DNA of 27,211 nucleotides from Chara braunii (lineage: Eukaryota > Streptophyta > Charophyceae > Charales > Characeae). Below, piece by piece: positions 9,547-18,423 of the stretch. The notes beneath the pieces were generated by a model. That model was not told the origin of the DNA. It was given only the letters and a program-made list of their open reading frames with translations, and made no database searches. Within the stretch, counting starts at the first letter, position 1. Every line of letters starts with the position of its first letter. The translations under genes and the position numbers were made by a program. The DNA lies in NCBI GenBank assembly GCA_003427395.1, contig BFEA01000175.1:713006-740216 (forward strand), given 5' to 3'.

Positions 9547-9828
9547 TCATACCCTCGCTCCAGCCTCCGCTACCGTCTCATCGTGGTAGTGCTCCGCGCG
9601 CATATAACCATGAGACCATATTGTCACATCATAGGAAATCGAGGTCTGGAAGGTCACCTGCGCCAATACATCAGCTCTATGCTCGCGGATCAAATCCCTC
9701 GCTCGTAGTTGGCACTCCCTCACCGTCAAGTCCTCATCTATGTATGCTCGGAGAAGTACCGTAACAGTGTACCCTGTGCTTACCAATTGCTTATCTAAGC
9801 GCATCACAGTTACCGTTCTCCCCGACAT
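9547..9828 (-). CDS. Accessory ORF Y2, small protein paralogous to Y1 (93 aa)
   Basis: This is an intact ORF with ATG at 9828, three bases after the X3 stop (9834-9832). X3, Y2 and ORF-e share a frame. The predicted plan is a beta strand (YTVTVLLRAYI), an amphipathic helix (RECQLRARDLIREHRAD), then strands (QVTFQTSISYDVTIW). Y1 at 10903-10660 shows the same plan with matching positions (LRVTLSLQ; VERQIRLMTEHALEI; VRRVYY). Both ORFs end at a TGA after an RV-type dipeptide. No database family is recognised. Because X3 and Y2 are separated by a single in-frame TAG, they could once have been one read-through protein. Confidence 0.55.
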   Translation of the reverse strand: MSGRTVTVMRLDKQLVSTGYTVTVLLRAYIDEDLTVRECQLRARDLIREHRADVLAQVTFQTSISYDVTIWSHGYMRAEHYHDETVAEAGARV

Positions 9829-9831
9829 TCC

Positions 9832-10587
9832 CTAAGCTGCGACCTCGAAGAAAAATCTCACATCCTCCAGCCCCACATAATCAATCTCCGCTCATCTTCT
9901 GCAGTACCTCATCAGATCGACTGGCCTCAGACAGTCCACCTAGCAAGTAACGTCTATGATGTCGTCAAGCGTCTCTCTGTTAGGTGGCCCCCATCTCACA
10001 CAAATGGCGTAGTATGCTTCCTTGAAGCGGGGAGCTAAGCCCTCTCAAAGCGCGTAAAGTGTGTGGTCCACTGCTATATTCAGACGATCTACGCTCCCAT
10101 AGGTCTGCCCTATTACGAACGCAGGAAGTCCAAATCGCCAACCCTCTCTCGGGTAGAGGGTCGGATGCGGAGGTCCGTATACCAAGCGACTCCAATGCGA
10201 CCTTCCTCCAGAGAGTCTCGCCAGTTGCTGATTAACGATCACTCGGGCCAACAACTCGTTTCTCCACCAAGCCCTGCTTGCCCCTGCGAGTGTTAGTCCT
10301 ATGTCCAAATCGTACGCTCTGTCGGCCAGCAGATGTCCGACCCCTTCTAGGTCATGAGTCCTTTCGGGTCGTCTATCTTTTAGTATCACCGTCCAAAGGA
10401 AAAGTCCCTCTGCCAGCCACGTCCCAAGGTAACCTATCGGGACACAGCCAGTCTCCTCTAACCCCACAGGAAGAGGAATATCATATCCAACAGCCGTCTC
10501 TCTGGGTCTTACAAGTTTCCTCACGCTATAGGATTCAGACTCTCGTGAGAGAACATAATCTAGCCAAGCCACCGAGTCACTCCTCAT
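9832..10587 (-). pseudogene. Accessory ORF X3, third copy of family X, interrupted
   Basis: This is 251 codons from ATG 10587 to TAG 9834-9832, with three in-frame stops: TGA 10047-10045, TAG 9942-9940 and TGA 9894-9892. Homology to X1 and X2 continues past the first stop in the same frame, which shows the stops are later mutations. Matching blocks are LFLWTVI (X1 WLWTHRE, X2 LWSYTV), LPAFVIGQTYGSVDRLN (X1 IQAFVVESIFGGIGGVVE, X2 FPVFVVEQLWGLGSVVE) and YYAICVRWGPPNRETLDD after the stop (X1 YLYYSLATGGPRWGDERV, X2 WIAYAQFVGGPLTGERG). The acidic C-terminal tail of X1 and X2 is missing. The frame is open a little upstream (GTG at 10593). Function unknown. Confidence 0.6.
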
Positions 10588-10659
10588 CTCCACTTCGCCA
10601 CTCGATCTGTGTCACCCTACTCCCTTCGACGCTCCCTATTTCACGATGTTGCTAACTCC

Positions 10660-10903
10660 TCAGACAACTCTCCCACTCAGGTCCAGTATGGTCGAGTAGG
10701 TGTTGTGCACTCTCCTGTCAGCTCTATGGAAGTAGATAGTAAACTCGACGTACCTCTGGGCCCTGGCCTCTCCGTATCTCTAGGGCATGCTCCGTCATGA
10801 GTCTGATCTGTCGCTCAACATTGTCCAACGTCTCATCTTCCCAGCCGCCCGTCCTATCTCGCTGTAGGGAAAGAGTCACTCTCAGTGTATCCATGTATGC
10901 CAT
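10660..10903 (-). pseudogene. Accessory ORF Y1, first copy of family Y, frameshifted
   Basis: This region is too short and broken to be called as one ORF. ATG at 10903 opens a clean frame (MAYMDTLRVTLSLQ, then WEDETLDNVERQIRLM and EVRRVYY). The frame shifts by one base near 10735 and continues as FHRADRRVHNTYSTILDLSG to a TGA at 10662-10660. It is about 81 codons, against 93 for Y2. The strand-helix-strand plan and several positions match Y2. It follows X2 (end 11012) just as Y2 follows X3, so X-Y is a repeated pair. Function unknown. Confidence 0.5.
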
Positions 10904-11011
10904 CCCTTCCTGCTCTTACTGCCACTCTCATCTTGCCTAAAGTTATCTCCCCGTGCCTACTAACCGATCCGCTACTTCCTTCTCTAAGCTACGCTCGGAT
11001 ATGTCTAGTCA

Positions 11012-12124
11012 CTAATCGTCTCGCGCATCTCGCATATCCTCATCTCCATCCTCATCTACCCTCTGCCCCCATGGGATATCATCCTGTCCCTCGGCCTGAA
11101 GGAGATGGCCCCAGCCGTCCTCCTGCGGTCCATCTATATCAACGCCAATCTCGCCCTGCCCTACGTCAGGCACGTCTCTCCACAATCTCTCGTCCTCTCC
11201 CCAAGGCTCTATGTCACTATGTTGTACCCAATCTCTATCTTCGACGTCCCATCCGATCTCCTCCCTATCTGGGTATATACTCTGATAATGCTCCTCCAAC
11301 TCCTTGATAGAAATGAGGGGAGAAGGCCTATCACCGAGAGCCTCGCTAAAGAGCCGCCCGACTCCCTCCAGACTATCTATAGGCCTCTCGACCTCCCTCT
11401 CTAAGGCCACCCAGAACTCTAAGGGCTGGCCCGGGAAAAAAAAGTGGTGGTCTGCTGTAGGCACTAGGGCACGTAAGAACTCAATGAGTTGTACCCCTCT
11501 CTCTCCAGTAAGAGGTCCGCCCACGAACTGTGCGTAGGCAATCCAGTCCCGGTCCCTCTGCCCTCGGGCTAGTCCGTCGAGCTCTAGAGCCGCGAAATAT
11601 CTCTCCACGACGCTCCCCAAGCCCCAAAGTTGCTCCACTACAAAGACCGGGAACCTGACGCGCAGTCGGACTGTCGGAAAGACAAACCATCCTATCCGAA
11701 ACGTAGTCCTCGTCTCCCGGATAGGCCCGTACAGATCCTCAATCTCCTCTCGCGCACTTTCTATCTTGCCTGTCAGGATCTCTCTCGCCTCTTTCTCATA
11801 CCGCCAGAACCCATGCACCAAGCCCTGGATACAGACGGCGCCGCTCACCTCACGTGAGTAATAAATATGCCCCACGACCTCTATGGACGTCGTGCCGGGC
11901 GCCCGCCACCTCTGCGGATCAGACTCGTAGGTCTGAACGGTATATGACCATAGGTGCGCGTCTGGCCCCAATCGAGTCGACCCCCAATCGTCAGTCAGCC
12001 CTGGCTCAGAGCTGCATCTGGCCAGTAGATCAAGCTCCACCAAGTCGGGAGCTATAATCTCGGGCGGTCTAGGCCATCTGAAATCACCAAAGGATAGGTC
12101 GACTCTCTTGATCTCCTCTACCAT
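11012..12124 (-). CDS. Accessory ORF X2, best-preserved member of family X (370 aa)
   Basis: This is a fully open 370-codon ORF with a true ATG at 12124. I do not recognise the family. The N-terminal 50 residues are mixed. Residues about 58-215 are the region shared with X1 and X3: LWSYTV, EVVGHIYYS, a helix with KEAREILTGKIESAREEIE, then FPVFVVEQLWGLGSVVERYF (155-176) and WIAYAQFVGGPLTGERG (194-210). Residues 240-285 hold SLEGVGRLFSEALG and EEHYQSIY (X1 has AEYYQVI). Residues 285-370 are strongly acidic, with many Asp/Glu and Trp. No signal peptide, clear transmembrane helix or catalytic motif is visible. The long open frame, in an element whose pol is heavily damaged, is notable. Position upstream of gag resembles the extra ORF1 of giant plant Ogre elements, but no homology is claimed. 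Confidence 0.7.
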   Translation of the reverse strand: MVEEIKRVDLSFGDFRWPRPPEIIAPDLVELDLLARCSSEPGLTDDWGSTRLGPDAHLWSYTVQTYESDPQRWRAPGTTSIEVVGHIYYSREVSGAVCIQGLVHGFWRYEKEAREILTGKIESAREEIEDLYGPIRETRTTFRIGWFVFPTVRLRVRFPVFVVEQLWGLGSVVERYFAALELDGLARGQRDRDWIAYAQFVGGPLTGERGVQLIEFLRALVPTADHHFFFPGQPLEFWVALEREVERPIDSLEGVGRLFSEALGDRPSPLISIKELEEHYQSIYPDREEIGWDVEDRDWVQHSDIEPWGEDERLWRDVPDVGQGEIGVDIDGPQEDGWGHLLQAEGQDDIPWGQRVDEDGDEDMRDARDD

Positions 12125-12214
12125 CTGCCCGCAGAATCTCCTATCTCACTCTCCCACTCTACTGTCGAATCTCACGGCTAGCCTAGCTCGCACTCGCCTC
12201 GCCGCACACTCCGC

Positions 12215-13150
12215 CTAGGCCCCAATCGGTACCCGTATGCGCGGGAAGTAAGCGTCCACCGTGTCGACCTCCTCCTCCTCGTCAACCTCTCTCTCTGGGT
12301 CGACCCAGTCCGGCTCCCAGGCGTCCTCGTCGTCCTCTCACTCCCAACCCTCGTCGTCAAACTCGTCCTTGACGCGGTATGGCGCCTGTCCTATAACCTG
12401 GTAGTACTCTGCCAACTGATAGCCGTATATCAGAGGTCGCTCAGCGTCCTCACTCCACCGGCTACCCCAGTCGTCTGAGAAGAGCCACCTGATACAGGTC
12501 ACGTACTCGGGGCCTGCTCGAAGCTCACGGTCCAGCCAATCCCAAACGCACGGAGACTGGGGCCACTCGTCGTCTATCGAATGGATCAGCTCTGTGGGTT
12601 GAACCCTCTCGTCACCCCAACGAGGCCCACCGGTCGCAAGCGAATAATAGAGGTAGTCGAGGTCGTCAGGCCCTCTCGCAAGGACCTTGAGGTCCTGATA
12701 GGCTAAGTATGCCTCGACCACTCCGCCGATACCTCCAAAGATGCTCTCTACAACGAACGCTTGGATTACCGCCCGCAGACTCGAAACGCTGTACGGGAAA
12801 AACCGGTCTCGCGCTACCACCAGCTCGCCCGTGATATCAAGAGGAGGGCGGCCGTGAAATATGGTCAACGGGTCGCTCGAGTACTCCGCTCGGAAGGCGG
12901 CTACCTCGTCCCTCAGGTAGCATAATGCCCTGCTAACTGCGCCACTAGTCTCAGTCGTCGCAAGGCTCAGCACGGCCTTCTTGACCTCGTCCGGTCCTAA
13001 GTACAGGTAGGCTCTCACTACACCCACTCCTTGTCCAGGCCGGTGCTCTCTGTGCGTCCAAAGCCACACGTCTGCAGACAAGACTATGGACCTCCACGCA
13101 AACTGGCCGTCAGCATACCGGACGCTGTGTGCGGGAATCGTGAGCTCCAC
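12215..13150 (-). CDS. Accessory ORF X1, family X with one internal stop (about 311 aa)
   Basis: The frame begins at a GTG at 13150 and is open upstream to a TGA near 13204. An ATG at 13205-13203 lies in a different frame, so the start is uncertain and may involve a frameshift. A TGA at 12340-12338 interrupts it. The frame then continues with an acidic tail (WEPDWVDPEREVDEEEEVD) to TAG 12217-12215. Blocks shared with X2 and X3 are WLWTHRE (29-35), IQAFVVESIFGGIGGVVE (129-146), YLYYSLATGGPRWGDERV (166-183) and AEYYQVI. It shares a frame with X2, 90 bases away. Function unknown. The shared acidic C-termini of X1 and X2 suggest the tail is part of the design. Confidence 0.6.
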
Positions 13151-13300
13151 CAGACCCCCTTCTATGAGTTCTGGGGCTCCACGTCCCAGGCGCTGCTGGC
13201 GTCATAGACCTCTACCTGCACTTGCGGCCACAACCAACAGATGGCTTAAGAGGGATGGGTAGAGGAGGTGAAAGATAGCCAAAAAAGACTGTCGTTTCTA

Positions 13301-13360
13301 GAAAAATTTTGGCAGCGCCTCGCCTCCCTTCGTTGGGAGCCCCGATCTTACGCTGCCGAT
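13301..13360. repeat. GC-rich cluster, copy 1
   Basis: AAAATTTTGGCAGCGCCTCG, then CCTCCCTTCGTTGGGAG. It is related to the clusters at 14041-14130 and 14233-14297. The ends can pair (GGCAGCG with CGCTGCC). Confidence 0.5.
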
Positions 13361-14040
13361 CTACCTTCTATCTATCCCAAGAGTTCCCTATGGTGCCCAT
13401 GGCGAAATCCCGGCCCTAAACAAGGCAAACGGGCCCTATAGTCGAGTTCCCTCGAATACAAGGCGTGTGCCCTGTTCAAGGGAATGCTGCCCGCAACTGT
13501 TCCGGTCACCCCTCAGGAGTACAGATGTCACCCCCTATCTAATTACCAAAATTAGAAGACCTTCACCTTCTTTCGGCTATTTCTCTCAGCCATTTTAATA
13601 TTTTTTAGGAATTTTAATTAATTTAGATTAATTTATTTTTTTTTAAATCTTCAGAAACCTACCGGTCCTCCACCAGTGCCTAGGGGCATACAAGGTTTCC
13701 CCTGGAGAGTAGCGCGACAAGTATCTTTCTCTTTCCGCCACACACTAACTATTTAATTTGAATTTACATTACATAAATACCAAATAAATAAATTTTAATT
13801 AACAAAAATTCCCTTCACTGGTCCCAACCCTTAAGAGGGGGTAAGGGAACAACCCTATACTTTTTCTACTCCAATTCCCTTCCCCTTTTCCTACCTAGGG
13901 AATTTCTTCTGTATTTAACTGTATGTAATTTACAAAAATTACGCTCACGTAAGATACACCCCCTTTCTTATTTTACATATACTTATATTCCTTGTATATG
14001 TCTTTATGCAAAATTGCTCGACCTCAAGGGTCCCCGACAG

Positions 14041-14130
14041 ATTTTAAAAAATTTCGGCGGCACTTCGCCTCCCCCCGTGGGGATGGGGTGTGGCCGAAGG
14101 CCTCAAAATAGCCGCCGAAGGAGTATAGCA
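14041..14130. repeat. GC-rich cluster, copy 2
   Basis: AAATTTCGGCGGCACTTCGC, then CCCCGTGGGGATGGGGT. It is bounded by GGCGGC and GCCGCC, so it can fold on itself. It sits in AT-rich sequence. Confidence 0.5.
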
Positions 14131-14232
14131 AAAGGTAAACAATATCAAAATAAAATTTTAATTTTTAACCAATTTTCGAGTATTTTCTCTAATTATTTTC
14201 TAATTAATCCGAAATATTATACAAAATCTCAA

Positions 14233-14297
14233 GAAAATTTTGGTTGTATTTCCTTTCCACCTGTTGGGATGGGGTTCGGGGCTTCCGCCCCTAACTC
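14233..14297. repeat. GC-rich cluster, copy 3
   Basis: AAAATTTTGG, then CACCTGTTGGGATGGGGT and a GGGGCTTCCGCCCC hairpin. The order of sub-motifs is the same as in copies 1 and 2. Confidence 0.5.
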
Positions 14298-15119
14298 AAT
14301 AACTCGAAAGAAAAGACGCCTGAATTTAAAAATGAAATAAAACAAGATTTAATTAAATTCTTTTTCGTTATTTTAAGTATTCTCTTTAAATTAATTACAT
14401 AAAAAGAAAACGCAGACGAAAACAAAGGGCAAAGTATTTCCTGTATATTATCCTTCCTCTTCGAGGTTGTTATCCGACCCCAAAAACCCTGAATAAGACT
14501 TCTCCTAATTAGGGTTTCCCTTAATTAGAGTTTAATTAACTAGGGTTTTGGGAGCTTTGCGCGCAACCGCACGCTCTCCTCCAAAACTCGTTCCTTCCCA
14601 AATTTTTTTTTGTCAACTCCACTCGAAATCTGCAAAAACTTTAACGGATCACTTTTTCTTAAACCCTTTTACAATATTTTACACGAAATTCTAAAGAAAT
14701 TAAATATTTAATTTTTGTTTTATTTCGTTTTTCTTTGCTGTTACGCACCGTCCTTGCCTCTAACTACCTCCGTTTGCCCCGTCCAAGGTGTCAAAACATC
14801 GGGAAAAATAAACCAAACAAATTTGGTCCAAGGGGTTGTTTAAAAAAAAAAAAATCCAATTTTTCGCAAAAATAAAAAAAAGAAAACTGAAAATTCTGAA
14901 TTAATAAATAAGAAATTTAAAAAAAATCGTTATCTCAAAATCTTACCGTTAGATTTCAGCAAGAAACGTCTCATAACGTTCGCCTCGTCGAAAGGACAAA
15001 CTTTGCTCCTTGCGTACTTCGCGCGAAAATGCGCGGATTGCGAGATATTCTAAAAAAAACTAATTCGAAAAATTATCAAAAATAGAACTAATCAAGAAAA
15101 CGAACTAATTAGTACTTGG

Positions 15120-15363
15120 ACTAATCAGCCCGCGCACCCCCATTGATTGGGGAAGGCCGTGACCTTGGGGGTGCTGCTCCCCTCCCCGGCAACGGCGCCA
15201 AAGTTGTGAGGAAACCCGGGCAGGGGTTACCTGCTGCTCGCCGAAGCCAAGGGCAACGGCGCCTGTCACTCGCTGCGCCCGCTTCCGAGGTCCTCAGTGG
15301 CCAGCAGGTGGTTGGTAGGCCGGTGGGTATAAATGTCCCTTTCACAGAACCAGGCTGATTAGT
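15120..15363. repeat. GC-rich island bounded by 11-bp inverted repeats
   Basis: ACTAATCAGCC (15120-15130) and GGCTGATTAGT (15353-15363) are perfect reverse complements. They enclose 244 bases that are far richer in GC than either side. The island contains the tRNA-Asp primer-site match and a second, partial GGCAACGGCGCC at 15252-15263. It could be a small nested element or the LTR/primer-site boundary of the minus-strand element. Confidence 0.55.
15183..15200 (-). promoter_or_regulatory. Primer-binding site complementary to tRNA-Asp
   Basis: The minus strand reads TGGCGCCGTTGCCGGGGA. This is the complement of the 3' end of plant tRNA-Asp including its CCA, and it is a common primer site in plant Gypsy elements. 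It is on the same strand as, and upstream of, the accessory ORFs and gag. On the minus strand it is preceded by CACAACTT, so an LTR ending in CA with a four-base spacer is possible. Confidence 0.7.
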
Positions 15364-15603
15364 ATTTTCCTCTTCCAGCAACTTGAACAAATAAATTGTC
15401 AAAATAAAAAATGTTTTTTGTACGCAGAAATGACCAAAAGTTGGGAACAACTTATGGAGGGATATCGTATGCACGGAAGCTGAAAACTTCTCACAACGAA
15501 ACAGTCTGTTCACACACTTTAAAGCTGGGAAGAACATTGAGTGAGGATAACTTTTTTCACTCCCCAGCAACTCGACGAAATTAATTGCGAAAAATAAAAA
15601 ATG
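15361..15603. repeat. Degenerate direct repeat in the leader
   Basis: Two copies, 15361-15413 and 15549-15603, share the pattern CCAGCAACT, GA, AAATnAATTG and AAAATAAAAAATG. They are about 190 bases apart. No coding sequence is seen. Confidence 0.5.
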
Positions 15604-15697
15604 ATTTGCTGTGATTCTCTGTTGACGCCCGTCCAGAACCCAGTGTGAGCGGTTGGTTCAACACGAGCTCAGCAGTTAAAGTCGAAAGAGTATTGTG

Positions 15698-15716
15698 AAA
15701 AAAAAAAAAAAAAAAA
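15698..15716. repeat. A19 homopolymer
   Basis: A run of 19 A. It may be a retroposon tail on the plus strand, but no duplicated target site was found. Confidence 0.6.
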
Positions 15717-16013
15717 GTGTTATCTAAAACAAAATGAAATGCTAACTTCCAAGTAATTACGCGCCCACCTTCCCTAATTCGGAGATAGTCGGACGACCGT
15801 CCAAATTGATGACCATTCGATCACGAAGACCGTTTTCCGTCTCACACTGTTATCATTGCCTTAATCAGGCCAAGTGCGCTCATGACTCCTTTTACCCATT
15901 CGGATGCGAACCCAAAACCCACTCCTTTCATGCCTCTCCCTTTCCCGATCTCAATATTGCTTCTCCCTCACTTGACAACGCACTCTCTCCCCCTCATTCA
16001 GTCCACTCTTTCT

Positions 16014-16059
16014 CTCTCTCTCTCTCTTACTCAGTCTACTCTCTCTCTCTCTCTCTCAG

Positions 16060-16096
<37 letters not shown>

Positions 16097-16188
16097 GTCT
16101 CTCTCTCTCTCTCTTTCTCTCTCTTCTCTCCCTCTCTCTCTCTCGCTGCTATCTTCACTCTCTCTCTCTCGCTGCGCTCCTCACCCTT
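16014..16188. repeat. Interrupted (CT)n microsatellite
   Basis: A long CT-rich tract broken by TTAC, AG, GT and CCCT interruptions. The Ser/Leu-rich ORFs across it are artefacts of the repeat. Confidence 0.95.
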
Positions 16189-16202
16189 CCCAGACGGTTG
16201 AC

Positions 16203-16488
16203 TGAGATTAAGATTACGATAAAATAAAGTTAAATAAGCTAAAAGGGGACACTCATACGCGCCGGCCCGCTGGTACCCGGATAGGACCGTCCAGACTTAC
16301 ATTTAAATCTGAGTTCTCAACTCTTACCTCCTTCTCTGGCTGATCGGCGCCGTGATAGTAGCTGTTCCACCCAACAGAATAAATAACTGATCTCGTCAGA
16401 GAGAAATAGGAGGTCCGACCAGCGGCGGGAAATGAAAATGGATGAGCTCGCTGGCAGTGGAAACGCTAGACTGCTTGCTCGGCAGACT
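16203..16488 (-). other. Leader segment next to L2
   Basis: No gene is present. The last 50 bases (16455-16488) carry CAGTGGAAACGCTAGACTGC, a relative of the GCAGYGGAAAnACTCGATT repeats inside L2. So L2-like sequence may continue past the shared boundary at 16489. Confidence 0.4.
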
Positions 16489-17306
16489 TGATTGCTCCCT
16501 TCAACATTAGTAAATTCTACCCCCTTTGTTCAGCGGAAGCGTTTGGCCCATCCGGTACCAGGAATGCTCAGTTGTCCGATAAAAGACGGCTTGACTGGGT
16601 GGCTAGAGAAAATCACACGATTGACAGATCAGCAAAAAAAAAAGCAAACCAACAGACTCACCTCCAGCAGAGAAGCTTGATTGCTCAATCGGTAAAGAGT
16701 GAGAAACATGGCCAGGTCCGCAGTGGAAAAACTCGATTTCCTGAACAACGACACCCTCGATTGGCAGATCACCCAAACTCGCCCGTTTCGCAGATTTGCA
16801 AAAGGGAAAGAACCGGCCCCGTCTTCAGCAGGTATGCTCAATTACTTAATTAGCAAAGGTAAGGTATCTGATCCCGCGTGCAGCGGAAAGACTCGATTGG
16901 CAGGTCACTGAAAGAAACTGCTCCCGCCTGCAGCGGAGGTGGTTGATTGCTTTTCACGGAGAGCACCCCGGTCACATCCTCCCTGTTGACCGCTGCGGTG
17001 TTTTTCAGTCCGCTCACACAGTGCAACTGCCCCATCCAACTCTCCAACCCTGTCTCAAGTGCTCGTAAGCTGCGCACACTGAGCACGAGAGAGGCCGTTC
17101 CTCTTGGCTCTTTCGTGCTGTAGGCGACGCGCGCCTAGCACGCTGCTCAGGTTCTGCCCGTCCTGCGACAAGTTGCCCCTTCCTCGCGGGAGACGACTCT
17201 CAATTCTGACGAATGGGCTCGCTCATTGTACACGCCGGGCACGACCAACAGAGCTCACCGCGGTATGCACCAGGCGCACCTATCCTTTCCTCGTCACCCC
17301 CCCCCA
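16489..17306 (-). repeat. Left copy of LTR block L2, inverted
   Basis: 818 bases are the reverse complement of 25188-26003. On the minus strand it opens TGGGGGGGGGTGACGAGG at 17306 and ends AGCAATCA at 16489. Within 17161-17220 I count one difference in 60. Homology stops at both ends. One end joins the pol coding sequence at 17307; the other runs into the leader. Its orientation agrees with the minus-strand leader, ORFs and gag, as expected for the 3' part of their LTR. Internally it holds several degenerate GCAG(C/T)GGAAAnACTCGATT units. Confidence 0.85.
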
Positions 17307-17993
17307 TTTTACAAACTTGGAAGTGGGACCGTGGAGGCGGTCCTAAACGATGGAGCGGTTCTGGATGCTTTGATCGATAACGGCAGTGAGACTGTCATTA
17401 TAGACGAGGATCTGGCAGTGCAAGTTGGACTGGACCTCGATAGGTCATACCTATTCGAGATAGAGACGGCTGATGGGAAAAAGCAACAGATCACCGGGGT
17501 TTGTCACAAGGCAGCCATAGAGGTCAAAGGGGTACGAGTGACCCTGCCAGTCTTTGCAGTCAAGAACTGCAGCTCTGACCTGCTCTTGGGACGGACGTGG
17601 TTAAGCCATGTGCATGCGGTGACGATAGAGCGGTCCGACGGGAGCCAGACATTATCCATCAAGAAGCTAGATGGGGCGCGAATTATGATTGAGACAGTGG
17701 AGCCTCGAGACCCGAAGAACAAAGCAGTCCTCGCTGTGGGTGCGGGACCCGGGGATCAGATTAAGTCATTACCTATCTTCGGCCGCTCGGTGCGATTTCA
17801 CGAGAAGAAGTATGGACCATTGCTCACAGAAGAAGAAGGCCGGATTGTAGAAGTGGAAGATTTGGGGAGTCGGCTGATAGTGGACGGCAACTCGTATCCA
17901 AAGGAGGCAGATGAGGAATTTGGTGGTATGGTATCTGTGTCTTTTTTAAGGGCACGGCCCCCTATGGGGGGCTACCCAAGCGACACAAGCGAG
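17307..17993 (+). pseudogene. pol: Retropepsin-like aspartic protease domain of pol
   Basis: This releases mature Gag and Pol products. Coding begins abruptly at the L2 junction with FYKLGSGTVEAVLNDG. The catalytic motif is LIDNGSE (Asp codon 17376-17378), a variant of the usual DTGA/DSGA. The second motif LLLGRTWLS (about 17578-17604) fits the LGxxWL element of retropepsins. The C-terminal part (FGRSVRFHEKKYGPLL, IVDGNSYPKEADEEFGG) is the protease-RT connection. The frame (from 17226 in L2 sequence) ends at TAA 17994-17996 because of a one-base shift; the next frame picks up at once. The start is lost with the displaced linker segment B. Confidence 0.8.
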
Positions 17994-18423
17994 TAACTCA
18001 AAAAGTTAACCCAGCGGCGGTGGGCCGCGAGCGATCTGCACTGGAAGGGATATCGGAAGAAGAGATCGCAAAGGAAATCAAAGGAAGAAAGAAAAAGGAG
18101 CCGCAACGCCTAACGGGAGAAAGGGTAGCAGGGATGAACATCGGAGATGGAAATCTTACCCCACATGAGCGAGAACGTGTGATAGAAATCCTAAAGACAT
18201 GCGATAAGGCTATACCTTTCAGCGATGCGAAGCGCGGTAGGGTTGACCCTTGATACGCTAAGCCAGCAAGGATTTACACGATTCCACATGTTCCTTAGAA
18301 TGACGCAGGATGGAAATACGCCCAGAAGGAGAAGGAAGAGGTTATCGCTTTCCTGAAAGAGAAGATGGCTTCTCATGTTGCAGAACCATCTGACGGCGCT
18401 TATGCTAATTGATGGTTCTTCCT
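17994..18423 (+). pseudogene. pol: N-terminal reverse transcriptase region of pol, with three stops
   Basis: This frame continues the polyprotein (RSALEGISEEEIAKEIKG, NLTPHERERVIEILK, FSDAKRGRVDP) toward RT. In-frame stops are TGA 18251-18253, TAG 18296-18298 and TGA 18410-18412. Coding similarity continues between and after them (YAKPARIYT, DAGWKYAQKEKEEV, KEKMASHVAEPSDG). The reading frame breaks off at GGTTCTTCCT (18414-18423), where the retroposon has inserted. It resumes after the second copy of that ten-mer at 19829. Confidence 0.75.

Larger units (their letters stand above)
13206..15119 (-). other. AT-rich leader without genes
   Basis: About 1.9 kb lies between the proposed primer site and X1. 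It is rich in A/T from about 13560 on, with no supported ORF. Scattered features are three short GC-rich clusters, and telo-box-like TTAGGGTTT (14510-14518) and CTAGGGTTTT (14541-14550). Those motifs resemble plant promoter elements but may be chance in AT-rich DNA. Confidence 0.5.

Noticed and set aside
10278-11307. Plus-strand ORFs opposite the accessory genes
   Set aside because: No paralogue pattern or domain; the minus-strand frames align with each other, the plus-strand ones do not.
14501-14560. Interstitial telomere repeat
   Set aside because: Only isolated TTAGGGTTT-like words occur, not a TTTAGGG array.
15806-16205. Ser/Leu-rich ORFs of 107-131 codons
   Set aside because: They are translations of the (CT)n microsatellite.
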